64,000 nucleotides of DNA from Cristatella mucedo (taxonomy: Eukaryota > Bryozoa > Phylactolaemata > Cristatellidae), in the NCBI GenBank assembly GCA_009760855.2, contig WPIO01000029.1:4060001-4124000 (forward strand). The letters run 5' to 3'. The notes beneath the pieces were generated by a model. The model worked only from the letters and a program-made list of their open reading frames with translations, did no database searches and was not told the DNA's origin. Positions 35,236-46,116 of the stretch are shown one piece after another. Positions within the stretch are counted from its first letter, which is position 1; each line of letters begins with the position of its first letter. A program made the translations under genes and the position numbers.

Positions 35236-36119
35236 CGTTGGCAAATTGAGATTTACGTGAGTAAACGTTCTTGATATTTATTACTAAATATAGGGAGTAT
35301 TTTTGTTTAATAAAAAAATTAGGTCAGCAGCATTCTTATTGTGGTAAAAAAATCATTACTTTAAATATATATTTTTAAATTATATATATATTTATGAGTG
35401 TTAAGAACTCAAGCCAGCTTCGACCACATTGTGTATCAGGGTAACGGGTAATCAGGGTACTTAGAATTTCAAAATACTTGGAATACAATTTAAATAATAG
35501 ATTACTTCAGGCATTGGAAAAGCGAAAAATTGTCAAAGTAGCATACCTTTTCATTACAATTTCTTTACTGCAATCCAGTGATGTATGGCTTTATAACACT
35601 TACCCGTGTTACATAACAAATACCCTTTTACATCTGGAGTGATTTGGGATAATTCCTCACTCGCAGATACACATCTGAAGTTTTGAACATTTAAAATTTA
35701 ACGTAATATATAAAATGGGAATCTTTCAATGGTCTGTTTAGGACTTTTTAAAAAATTTCTTAGCAGTTTTTCTTATTCAGCTAATAATTATCTTAACTAA
35801 TCATCCTAATTTACGACAATGGTTAAAAAACCACCCAATTTACTGCCATCTTCTAGCACTCAAGAACCATGAGATCTTAACTTAAAAACTTTGACTTTCT
35901 AACCTCACAGATTGCACGGATTGCTATGAAAATACTCGAAGACTACCAGTTTTTGTATTTCAATATATTCATCATGAAAATCATCTCCATTCGTCATATA
36001 CTTGGAAAAATTATTTTTCTATTACCGTAAACATATTTAAATATATAGTATATCTCTGAAAGATTGCATGTTCAATTTTCGATGAGATTGTGAAACTGAT
36101 CATACAAACAATTTCCTAA

Positions 36120-36381
36120 AATTCCAAATTCATCACTTGTTTTAGGACCAAGTAGATCAGGAAAGTCTCAGTTGATAATGAATTAGGTGTTTTATGGAAT
36201 ACAGAGGTATGACACTTGCACTGTAGTTGCGTCTACTCTTGATTAAAAGTTACATCATGGACATATATCAGTGACAATTGAGATGGTGAAAAGAGCTCAT
36301 GTTTGGCTTAATAGAATTGAAGGAGAGGCAGAAGTCGACTCGTTTATTATGTGCAAGAATTTAATCGTGATAGATAATTGA
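36120..36381 (+). pseudogene. FtsK/A32-like packaging ATPase (Polinton), truncated
   Basis: Walker A GPSRSGKS at 36,145-36,168 and a Walker B-like NLIVIDN at 36,358-36,378 lie in the same frame with normal spacing. This enzyme drives genome packaging into capsids. Between them are TAG and TAA codons but no frameshift, and TGA follows Walker B. The second acidic residue of Walker B reads Asn. A LINE inserted immediately after, at 36,386. Possible C-terminal pieces continue after 36,735 but are not clear. Confidence 0.65.
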
Positions 36382-36385
36382 CTGC

Positions 36386-36735
36386 TTGTAGACCGCGGCC
36401 TGGAACTACCTCCAGACTTAGAACATCCCCTGACTTGACCACATTAAAAAAGAACTGAAAAAGACCTATTTAGGACAGAACTTAGTGGGTCCCCGTGATT
36501 CGTTTTTTATGTGCCTATACGTGCTGACACTGTGCATGTTGCCACAAACCACATTTGCATGCTAACCCTGAGCATGTCACCCCTAACCTCGTTCATGTTG
36601 TTTATCAAGCATGATATTACTTTCCATTCAATCGCGTTTCTCTTTGCAGCAAATGTAGTGCCCCTAGGAAGACACTGAGTTCTCTGAGGGCGCTTTATCA
36701 TGTGCATTATTATTATTATTATTATTATTATCAAA
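36386..36735 (+). mobile_element. LINE 3' end nested after the ATPase
   Basis: Starts within the C-terminal coding region of the LINE (GCCTGGAACTACCTCCAGAC, then CATCCCCTGACTTGACCAC) and ends with GAGTTCTCTGAGGGCGC and (TTA)n. Plus orientation, opposite to the other two LINEs in the element. Confidence 0.8.
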
Positions 36736-38185
36736 CAAAGATCCTTGATTACTTTGTTAAATGAAGACATAAAGTGTTAAACATCTCTTACGTTTTGCAA
36801 TGTTTCAGTAAAATATCTCGTTGGGAAATCACGAACAATAGAATTATGATAATCATATTTAAAAAAACTCTATTGGCTTCGAATGTATGAGATGCATATG
36901 TTGGAGATATAGATCGCAAAATGTATATAGATTGAGTAAATTCTAGTACACGAATTAGGTTTGGATATTGTGTGATTGCATTAACCGAGGCGGAATCAAA
37001 AGTGCGATATTGGACTGTAGATTCTTCTTGAAAAATAAATAATTACAATAATTAATGAAAAAGACACTACTATGCAGATATTCAACGGAAAGATTTAATT
37101 ATAAATGACCCTATTGTTACAGTGCAAACGAAGGGTTAGAATGGGAAAGAAAAATTCAAATACTTCACGATCTAATTGAACAAACAAAAGTTCAGAATGA
37201 TGTGGAAATACGAAGACTTGAATTTCATATAGCTGCTAAAAAATAGTGCAGGAGGTCATATGGATAAGAGAGCACTAGGGAAATAAATTAAAAATTCGGA
37301 CAACATTGTTTTATGTAAACGTGCTGCTACACATAAAACTAAGAAATTGCATGAAAGTCTGAAAGTAATAAAAAAACGCTCAATATATTGATAATTCCGA
37401 TTGCTAATTCAGACTGATTCAACTGGTAATTCCGACAACATTCATTTAATTTAACATACAAAGTAATACCGAACCTTGCTGCTGCACATGAAACTAGAAA
37501 TGTGATTGAAAATCTGAAACTATTAAAAAATCACTCGATATATCAACGATACGGTATAAAGCTGTTAAAGCAATTGTAGTAGGGCAGAAAAAAAACAATA
37601 CAAATAGCGAATGCGGCTTAGAAAAATGCACCAAATGCACAAACAAACGAAGCAATTGATACTTTTCAGAAGGATATAGGTGAGCATTTAGGAATAAATC
37701 CAAATACTGGATCTCCTAGTGAGACTAGAATTAGTCTACTACAAGAAATTAGTATTACACGAGCTCCACGACAAATTTTATCTACACCAGGGGAAGTTAG
37801 ATTGAAAAAAGGAATTTAACCATCGGTAGAAAGTTTGAATAAAGGGAATACAACTCTCAATCTAGCTAGTATATAATCCTTGATTGAAGCTAAAGATTAA
37901 ACTAGGATTAGTAAAGACACAGCAAAACATTCTAGGTTATAAAAGTAAACTTCTCATCAGTGGTTCTAGAATGGAAGTAGAAATCATTGCACTGATTGTA
38001 AAAAGTTAATCTGAAGTTACAGACACTTTAGAATAATGAATTAGAGAGATTGCTGCCGGTAACACAGGGATGATACGTTCAATTAGTTCTGCAGGTGATT
38101 ACTTTGCGAAATGAAGAAATGCTGCAAAGATTTTTCTGCTAGAAAATTACAAATACATAAAATTAAATATGACTTATGTATATAG
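36736..38185 (+). pseudogene. Unassigned coding remnants (Polinton)
   Basis: The longest run, about 37,620-37,810, reads KNAPNAQTNEAIDTFQKDIG at its start and continues about 65 codons without a stop; the frame then carries TAA codons. No domain is recognised. It lies between the ATPase and the capsid-like region, where structural genes would be expected. Confidence 0.35.
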
Positions 38186-39085
38186 ATGCGTGATTTAGTT
38201 CAAGTAACTCAAGAAATTGTGAACAACGTAGAAGCAATAAGGAAGTCAATTCAAGCTAGTAAAGAGGGATACATTTTTAATATTAGTGGATCAACTAAGC
38301 CTGCTACGATAAAAGTCAATACAACTATAATGTTAAGCAGTAAGACGTTTGAGATTGATTTTACAAAGTTTGCGGATGCAACTCTATACAATATTACTAG
38401 TTCCAATTAAACAGTTTTTTATATACTTTCAGGTATATCAGAGCAAACAGTAACAATATGACCTGGAGTACATTCTAGAATATCGGATGATATTAAAGTT
38501 GGAACTGCCGACACTGGAGCACATCCAGGATCAAATGCAGGTAATTTTTACATTTGTATAGAAAGTTCTACATTTTATTTATAGATTCAGATGCCAGTTG
38601 GATGGATTTTACTCATCTTGTAGAACAACCAATGCAGAAATGTTGGGTTTTTAAGATATGGTTATACAAGTGATCCTTACTTTGCATGAAGGTGTCCTGA
38701 TATTTCCGATGTTATAAGTTGTTATCCTGGAGTAAAAGTAGCATCAGAAAACGAGGTAATTTTTATAGTAATTTTGCTTCTCCCTAATTTAATTTTGCTA
38801 GTAGCGGAACTAGGTATATTGATGGTAACATGACTGTGGTATCTGGAGGAGCTGCTGATGTTTTAAATACAATTTCGACATGATGTGTCGATCCAGCTAA
38901 TGGACAAGGTTTCCGGACTGTTTTCAAGATAAATACTTCAACAAAGAGACTTATGGTTCAATATATTACTGATGCACTGAGTGCTGAAAGAAGTCTAGCA
39001 GAAATGTTTAGTGAGAGTGGAGAGACACTCAACCTTAACGATGGAGTTAGACGACATGAAACATGACACTGAACAATACTTTATC
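38186..39085 (+). pseudogene. Possible structural protein remnant (Polinton)
   Basis: An open run of 74 codons starts MRDLVQVTQEIVNNVEAIRK and is rich in Thr, Ser and Asn. After TAA it continues with SGISEQTVTI, TGA, PGVHSRISDDIKVG, and later blocks (RYIDGNMTVVSGGAADVLN; VDPANGQGFRTVFKINTSTK). Beta-rich composition and its place suggest a capsid or fibre-like protein, but I cannot name it. TGA is frequent in these frames, yet TAA and TAG also occur. Confidence 0.35.
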
Positions 39086-39144
39086 TAGGATTGCAATACG
39101 TTAGACTACTTTCAGTACAAACACTATTAATCATTGTAAAAATA

Positions 39145-39658
39145 CAGTTAATGGAGTGCCCTCAGAGAACTCAATCTCTTTCTAGAAGCTTTAAGTTTAC
39201 TGAAAAATAAACACAATTTAATGGTGAGTGTTATCATGATTAATTAATAACAAAATAACTTGGTTAAGGGTTACCTGCAGATGCTCAGAATGCGAATTTG
39301 GTTAGTGGCTGCATGCACAGTGTCAGCACGCATAAGCAAACAAAGTTGAAATCGCAGGAACCTAATAAATGCTGCCATAAATAATTGCGTCTTAAATTTC
39401 CCTTATAATGTGGTCATGTCAGGGGATGTTGTGAAAGTAGTCGGGAATTACTTCCGGGATTATAGAGAGTACGAACTAAATGCACCATCTCCATGGGATT
39501 TAAGGTTTGTTTGAGGTATAAGGAAACAGTTATTTCGAAAAGCGGGTGGTAAAATTCTTCGTCTGGTGGGGTAGCGGATTTGATAGGTAGGCTGGGGTCA
39601 AAGAATGAAGGGACCTAGAAGTGAGCGACTAAATCTTAAAATTAGATTGTTCATCGGT
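39145..39658 (-). mobile_element. LINE fragment nested in the Polinton
   Basis: Minus-strand 3' end (GTGCCCTCAGAGAACTCAATC at its left) through the C-terminal coding region (ATCTCCATGGGATTTAAGG, TTTCGAAAAGCGGGTGG). No RT motifs remain. Confidence 0.75.
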
Positions 39659-40065
39659 GCGGCACAGGGCCTTGAGAAATGTGGTTCCTATGCTTCAAAG
39701 CCATGCACGTATAATGTGGGAGAAAACGGATTTAATACTTGTCATACTGTTTTTAGAAGTAGATATGTAGTATATAGTAGATATAGTAGATATATAGTGT
39801 TCTAGCAAATACCCAGATTTCATACAGTTTATAAAGCAATTAAAGGACTTAATGAAGTAACTGAGCCAGTAAGTGTTACATTTCCCGAATGGTTAACTAC
39901 ATGCCCAATCCAAGTATTTGATCTCCAAAATAATGACCAGCCACTAAGAAACCCTACAAGACGATATTAGTATCGGATTTATTGAAATAGTTCCTCGAGC
40001 AGCTGCATGAGCTAATCAGGCTACTATCATACTTCACTACCTAAAGATTTGAGAAAACACTGCTG
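39659..40065 (+). pseudogene. Possible capsid-protein C-terminus (Polinton)
   Basis: One frame runs from 39,659 to about 39,970 with a single TAG at 39,803 (FHTVYKAIKGLNEVTEPVSV, then PIQVFDLQNNDQPLRNPT). A neighbouring frame continues DDISIGFIEIVPRAAA, TGA, ANQATIILHYLKI. It could be the end of a jelly-roll capsid protein, by position and beta pattern only. Not recognised with confidence. Confidence 0.35.
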
Positions 40066-40299
40066 AATTAACTTAAAACTGACACCGTCTCCAATTTACC
40101 TACTCAAAAGTGTCATAGGTGCATGATTATGATTATGATATGTATTAAGCAATGATCACTAGTTCTTCGGACGGCCAATTAGACCGGCGAAAAAAGATAA
40201 CATTGGATCCTGGGTAAAAATTTAAAGGATAACCTAAGAAAGAAATGGAACTACATGGCTCAAGTATAATAGTAGCTATTAGTAAAAAAAAATTTCTAT

Positions 40300-40660
40300 A
40301 GTCGAGAGAATGAACAGAACTATAGCAGAAAGTGCTTGTATTGCTCAATTTAGTGAGTTAAACTCTGAGGAGAAAATATTGAAATAGAAAAATAGAATTG
40401 GTAGACAACTTACCAAATTGATTAGATAACTAGAAAATAATGTCACTAGAGCAATAACAGAAGAAACAGCCAAAGCTGTACAAAAAGAAATGACACGTTA
40501 GGAAACCAAAAATTACAGAAAAGTAGGGGAACATGACAAAGAATTGCAACTTGGTACTAGTGTAAGATACTTATGAGAACCAGGTGAAGGAGAAGATAAG
40601 AAAAGAAAGAGAGCTACTGATGCGACATGAAGTTTTACTGCTATAGGATAGTTGTACTGA
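40300..40660 (+). pseudogene. Charged coding remnant (Polinton)
   Basis: Frames include NRIGRQLTKLIR, LENNVTRAITEETAKAVQKE and EPGEGEDKKRKRATDAT, separated by single stops in one frame. Lys/Glu-rich with a basic cluster. Function unknown. Confidence 0.35.
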
Positions 40661-40847
40661 AAGACCAGCCTGCGGGATTTTTCCTAAATGATGTTCTGAG
40701 AAGTTTAGTTTGGAAGAGCCTCCGGTGATCGGTCAGGAGTAAATTCCCTTGATCCGAATTCATCATGCTGATCAACATATAAAGGTGAAGAAACTAGATC
40801 CATAAATAATTAATTATACTCTTTTGAACATTTTGTTTCCTTTTCTA

Positions 40848-41340
40848 GAGCTCAACTACGTAAAAACACCATCGGCCTACCATTATGTTTAACTGGTATA
40901 ATTGGTTCAGCATCATCATCAATAATTTGTATTCTTGGAACTGCTAACAATTCTAGATCATCTTGATTAGAATGACATTTTTTCCAACTCACCTAAATGT
41001 CTTCGCACTTACAATAATGGAATTCATGCAAATTAAGTTACAGTAATCAACTTTGCGCATATTAATCATAGAACCCTCAAATTCAAGCATGTCAGGTAAT
41101 AAAGAGTTTATCCCAAGTATATGTGAACGATCTTGAGACTATGTTATGTCCTTTATGCTTGACACTCGCATTAATTAAACAGTCACTAATATTTCCTAAT
41201 GGTCTTTCTTGTTTTTGAATGGTAGCCATTCTAATAGAATAGCTGAACAAGTAGAAAACGTACTATTTCTTTGTGTAATATCATTTCAGATGAAATTATA
41301 AAGTTCTGCACCTCTTGTTGGAATTTTAATTGGCCAAGCA
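40848..41340 (-). pseudogene. Minus-strand gene remnant at the right end (Polinton)
   Basis: On the minus strand, 41,092-41,229 is open from ATG (MATIQKQERPLGNISDC to FTYTWDKLFIT) and a further run, LELLAVPRIQIIDDDAEPII, ends in a stop at about 40,848. Overlapping frames (INSLLPDMLEFEGSMINMRK) show at least one frameshift. This gene converges on the plus-strand capsid-like genes. The product is unrecognised. Confidence 0.4.
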
Positions 41341-41443
41341 GAATATTAAAAAACCCTCAAAGGCTCCTTAGAAGCAACAACCTACTCCATCTCTTTCTGA
41401 CCCAACCACTTAGCAAAACAGATATTGAAACCCCAAATTAGAA

Positions 41444-41615
41444 AATAAAGTTCACATAGTCTACATAGTGTTGTAGATGTCTTCGGGTATATCGAAGTAT
41501 TGTCACTCGGCTTGAGATTGGTAACTGAGCATAATGACGAAACAGGGTAAGTCTGCTTATGGAGACCGAGTTATAGCTAGATTACCAGATGTGTAAATAT
41601 CCCAAAAATACGTTC
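41444..41615 (-). repeat. Right terminal inverted repeat
   Basis: Reverse complement aligns with 27,596-27,858 (see the left repeat). The outermost shared block is TCCCAAAAA at about 41,600. Identity in the best 90 bases is roughly 70 percent by eye. Confidence 0.75.
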
Positions 41616-41617
41616 TA

Positions 41618-41865
41618 ATATCTCTCTCTCTCTCTCTCTCGCTCTCTCTCACATGCACACACACACATAAAAACGCACTCACACACACATACACATGCAC
41701 ACACACTGACACACACACACACACACACAGACAAACACACACGCACACACACACACACACATGCACACACTCTCTCTCCCTCTTTCTCTTTCTCTCACAC
41801 TCTTTCCATGTCTCTCTATCTTTTTTTCTCTCTTTCCCTCGCCCTCTCTCTGGCTATCTCTTGCA
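41618..41865 (+). repeat. (CT)n/(CA)n imperfect microsatellite
   Basis: CT runs, then CA-rich imperfect repeats, then CT again. It abuts the Polinton's right end, as the (CA)n at 27,338-27,588 abuts the left end. Confidence 0.95.
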
Positions 41866-41899
41866 CGTGGTCTTCAAGATAATTGTTTCATATATACAC

Positions 41900-42150
41900 A
41901 ACTATTTATTACAGCAGTTAGTGGTTCCCTGTGATTAGGCCTTTATGTTATTCTGCATGCTGACAATGTGCTGGCTGCTACTCACCATACTTGCATACTG
42001 ACCCTGTGCATATCACCCATAGCCGTGTTATTGTTGTTGTTTATGAGATTGCTACCACTAACCATTCGATCGTGTTTACTTTGCAGTAAATTTTAAGAGC
42101 CGAAAAAGAAATTAAGATCTCCAAGGATGCCATACCGGACTTATAAGTAT
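41900..42150 (+). mobile_element. LINE 3' end
   Basis: CAGTTAGTGGTTCCCTGTGATT and GCATACTGACCCTGTGCATATC match the LINE 3' UTR; AAATTAAGATCTCC is a decayed form of the terminal hairpin. The tail is lost. Confidence 0.65.
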
Positions 42151-42654
42151 GATTATTGTCTACGGTGCTTTTAAACAGTTTTCTAAGGGAAAGAAGCATC
42201 TGCAAACGCCTATTAGTCAATCTATATTTGCAATTTATTTTATTTTGTAGCATTTTTTTAGTTTATACAAGCTCAAATTTCCGTTATGAGCATACAAGTT
42301 TTGGACATAGCAGCCTGGCCGTTAAGACCTCATGCATTCACCTTGCAGTTAAGCATGGGAGCAACTGGAGCTCGCAGTCCCGGCAATACTTCGGCTAAGG
42401 AGCTAGGAAAGCATGCCTTATTGCTCAGAGATGCTTAAATTAGTCAGTGTCTGTGCGTCTTTTTCTCTGCCCATCCTCTGACTGTTATGCGACCAGTGTT
42501 TCTACCAGCATCAGCTGCACATGGAGAAGAACAACTATACTTGCTTGTGAGTTTGTCTGTGTTCTGGTGATATCATATTGATTCGCCGTGCAACCTACCC
42601 TCTCTATCATTTGTGTTCATGGCCCTCGTTTTTTAAATCAATCTCTTTTCAGTC
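42151..42654. other. No recognisable gene
   Basis: Frames on both strands at 42,041-42,398 overlap and have no support. Confidence 0.4.
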
Positions 42655-42660
42655 TCCTTA

Positions 42661-43806
42661 ATAATAATAATAATGCACTTGATAAAGTAAACTCAGAGAA
42701 CTCAATCTCTCTCTAGGCGCTTTACGTTTGCTGCAAAAGGTAATGCAATTGAATGGTGAGTAATATCACGGTTGATAAACAAAAAATGAATTACATAATT
42801 AGGGGTGACATGCACAGGGTCAGCATGCAAATGTGATTAGTGGCAGTATGGGCAGTGTCAGCACCTATAAGCACACGAAGGACGAATCACAGGGACCCAC
42901 TAGATGCTGTCCTGAAAAAGTGTTTTTAAGTTTTTTTTAAATGTGGTCAGGTCTGGGAGTGTTCTGACGCAGGTTGGAAAAGAGTTACGGGCTACGGGAG
43001 CGTAGGAACTAGATCACAGTCTCCAAAGAATTTGAGGTTTGTACGAAGTATATGTAGACTGATGGATTCCGAAAAGCGGGTGGTACAATTCTTGGCCAGA
43101 TGAGGGAGTATATCTGAGAAATAGGCTAGATCTAAAGAATGAAGTGACATAAAAGTAAGCGAGAAAACCTTGAAGTCAATCCATTGCTTGACAGGTAGCC
43201 AGTGCAGGTCGGCGAGAAGTGGTGTAATGTGGAAACTGCAACGCTCATGGCAGACAAGTCTAGCTGTGGAGTTTTGCAACAGCTGCAATCGCCTGATCGC
43301 ACATGCTGGTAGGCCAGCGAGCAGTGAGTTTCAGAAGTCGAGACGGGATGTCACGAATGCATGGACCAAATAAGATCTGGCATCCTTATCTAAACAAACC
43401 CTAATTTCAGCAATGTTATGAAGCTGAAAATAGGCAGATTTGACTGTGGACCTGATTTGGTCGTCTAACGAGAGGTCGCTTTGGAATATGACAACTAGAT
43501 TTTGAGCCAATTTAACAAGAGATTTGCTGGCAGAGCCAATTTTGAGGGTCGGCCTTTCCAATTTGTGAATCACACTGGGTTTGCCCATTACAAGTAAGTT
43601 GGTTTTACCATCGTTTAGTTTTAGAAAACTTGATGCCATCCATATGTGGATGTCATCAATACACGCAGCAAGTGAGTTGAGAGAATTTGAGATGCTCGAA
43701 GGCTGGGAGGGATAAAAGCAAAGGTACAACCAAGTGTCATCCGCTAAGAAGTGAAAGCCTAGATTGTGCTTTACAATCACGGCAGCAAGAGGGAGAGTAT
43801 AAATTA
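42661..43806 (-). mobile_element. LINE (L2/CR1-like), 5'-truncated, with target duplication
   Basis: The minus strand encodes part of the RT (43,331-43,840: FHFLADDTWLYLCF, WMASSFLKLNDGKTNLLVMG) and the C-terminal part (42,992-43,288: HWLPVKQWIDFKVF). The YADD box reads LADD. Flanked by TCCTTA at 42,655-42,660 and 43,807-43,812, with one TCCTTA at the matching site in block A (1,040-1,045). The 3' end is (ATA)n-rich. Confidence 0.85.
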
Positions 43807-43812
43807 TCCTTA

Positions 43813-45080
43813 AACGGCGTATCAAGGATTCTGCATGCAATGCGGCTACCTAAATAGTGTCTAGTAAACAGATTTCGTCTTCTGAAGACCCTACCCTATC
43901 ATCACTGTGGTCTTCACTGGCATACCAACGCAACCCTGCCAAAAGAGAAGTTGCTAAAACTTTTTTTGGAAAAAGGAGCTCAACCGAACTTGAAATTAGT
44001 AATCGTTAGACCCAATACAAAACCCGGATTAGATACACAGGTTCGTGAAAATTATTGCCAATTTTACCATCTTTCATTCTTGTCATAGAATCGTGAAAAG
44101 AATTTGAGCTAAGCAGCTCGTTGATCAAAGTGAAAATAATGAATTTTTGAAGCTGTTCAATCAGGGTTCAAGAGGCAGTACTCTACAGAAACTACTATCC
44201 TCCACACAAACAATGACATTTTCGTGGCAACGATGTCGGGAATGTCACTACCCTAGTTCTGCCAGAACCGTCCGCTGCCTCCAACGCCGTAGATTACGAT
44301 GTTCTACTTACACGATTGAGAACAGCAATTGGTCTTGCAGACGAGTTGCTGGCGTGTTCAAATCGTACTTGTCTGACCATATTCGATCCGTGTCGTGTGG
44401 AGGCCAGATCTCATGCAAGAGACGGGTCACCTTTGGAGTCCGTCAAGAGACCGTTCATGGTCCCTTGAGGTTCTCAATTTTTCTCAACCTCTGAGAAAAG
44501 TGATTATGGCCCATGAAATAGATTGTCTCTTTCATGCTGACAATTTTTGGAATAATGTTGCAATAACTGATAAACTGAATGATTGCCCTGTTGACATTAC
44601 ATCTTGGATGTCGGGAAACTTCTTGAAACTAAATGACAATAAAATCGAACTGCTGCTCATAGGACACCCTAAGCTTGTGGCTCGATTTAAAAGCTTTGCT
44701 CTTTTAATAGGTGATGCTGTTGTGCGATCTTTAACACGTGGTCGACATTAAGATGTCGTTTTCGACAGCAGCCTAAATTGTAACAGCTTCATTAAGATGA
44801 CTGCTTCTGTAGCTTGCCATCACGTTCGATCTCTATCTAAGATTAGGAGCTGTCTTTCTCAGTGGCTTGCACAAAAATCAACTAGGTTCTCAGTTTTGCC
44901 TCGGGTTTATTACTGTTATTGACTTTTGGCTGGGCTACAAAGCAAGCAACTAGGCCACTGCAGCTTGCTATGACTGTGGTTGCAAGGCTAGTTTTCAAGT
45001 CCCAGAGGTTTGACCACGTGTCTCCTTTTCTAAAAGACAGCTACCGGTTCATCGACGGATGCAGAGCCAAGTTCGTACAC
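43813..45080 (+). mobile_element. Second LINE family, RT region, interrupted
   Basis: Plus-strand frames give SYLSDHIRSVSCGGQ (about 44,370), DCLFHADNFWNN (44,523 on), ITSWMSGNFLKLNDNKIELL and, after stops, a C-terminal stretch to about 45,060. These fit an L2/CR1-like reverse transcriptase distinct from the main family. The YADD box reads HADN. The frames are broken by stops and frameshifts. A Ty3 element splits it at 45,081; the remainder is at 49,874-49,965. Confidence 0.65.
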
Positions 45081-45408
45081 TTGTACCCATGCTAGGTTTC
45101 GGTTGGCTGGAGCCAAACGGCTGTAATGAGGGTCACCGGCTAGGCCACGGTCTGACCTACGGCACAGCTGGACGCGTGGTGATGAGAGGTCACCGGGGCT
45201 CATGGGTAGGAGAAGTTGGCCGAGTAAGGCGTGGTGTTTGGAGGCTATCGGTGTCGCCGAGTTATGCACCTGGATTCGTGCAGGCTTGCTCCGGCGATGC
45301 TGCCACCCATGTAAGGGAACGAGTTCCCAAGGTCCGAGCCGAGCCGGAGTTGTGTGAGCCTGTTGCTTCTCAGCCACTGGTGCTGGTTGCTTCTCAGCCA
45401 CCGACGAG

Positions 45409-46014
45409 CTTACAGCCCGCCTGGCCACCTTAGAGGCCGAGCTCCAGCGTATGCGAGTCGAAGCACCGGGCGCATCGGGAGAGCTTGTACAAGTGTCTGC
45501 AGTGTTGCTAGAGGGCTCGGCTCGCCTCAGCGAGCGCAGGCAGACGGGAAACTTTGGTGGCCCTTAGAAAGTGCAGTGCTGGGAGTGCTCGGGCTTTGGC
45601 TTGTAGCCCGCAACTGTGCTACCCGCAGAGCCAGACAGACTACCAGACGACCTCAGGGAAATGGGCGAGGCCCCGCGGCTGGATGGGGGCCGCGGGCCGA
45701 GTCTAGAGAGTCCCCTGTGCTGTAGCGCCAAGCTTATCGAACCGCAAGCAGGTTCGTCGTGCGTGACTGTCGTCGTTGGGGACAAAACTGTATTAGCATT
45801 GTTTGACAGTGGTTTATGCCCGTCATTAATTAAGGAAGAGGCTACCCACCGCTGTCCACACTCACAGCACCGTCTAACCTGCACGACCTTAAAGACGGCA
45901 GCCAATCAGCCATTTCGGGTCACTGGACAGTGCGATATACAGTTTGTTATAGAGGGCAGATCTGTGCGCCATACCTTTCTCGTTGTGAGAGACCTCGTCG
46001 TTGGCATTATCTAG
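45409..46014 (+). pseudogene. Ty3 Gag C-terminus and aspartic protease
   Basis: A zinc knuckle is split over two frames (QCWECSG, then ARNCATR in the next frame, about 45,570-45,625), showing a frameshift. The protease follows in 45,616-46,014 with LALFDSG (Asp-Ser-Gly active site, about 45,796-45,815) and FLVVRDLVVGII near the end. It processes the polyprotein. Gag upstream is not clearly recognisable. Confidence 0.65.
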
Positions 46015-46116
46015 TGAACCGATTTTTTAACCTCACAGAGGGCTCAAATACAATTCCAGGAGCCCTCAAAGAAAGGTTGCCCTCATTTTAAATTGCAATG
46101 GCCGTATTGAAATACG

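Larger units (their letters stand above)
27596..41615 (+). mobile_element. Decayed Maverick/Polinton (adintovirus-like) element
   Basis: Inverted terminal repeats bound about 14 kb of AT-rich sequence carrying decayed hallmark genes: protein-primed DNA polymerase B, a packaging ATPase with Walker A and B, and a phospholipase A2-like segment, plus unassigned coding remnants on both strands. Without the three LINE insertions (about 29,550-31,130, 36,386-36,735, 39,145-39,658) it is about 11.5 kb, small for Polintons, which often run 15-20 kb, so deletions are likely. I did not find an rve integrase, an adenain-type protease or a confidently named major capsid gene. Every recognisable gene has stops or frameshifts, so the element is dead. 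Polintons and adintoviruses are overlapping names for the same lineage of animal elements. Confidence 0.85.

Noticed and set aside
31820-39085. TGA read as tryptophan in the Polinton genes
   Set aside because: TGA occurs repeatedly in otherwise open frames, once at a site where the polymerase family has Trp. But TAA and TAG interrupt the same frames, TGG is also used for Trp, at least one TGA falls where Trp is not expected, and frameshifts are frequent. Decay explains it better.
45030-45905. Minus-strand frames of 113-132 codons
   Set aside because: Antisense to the GC-rich Ty3 coding region; no homology of their own.
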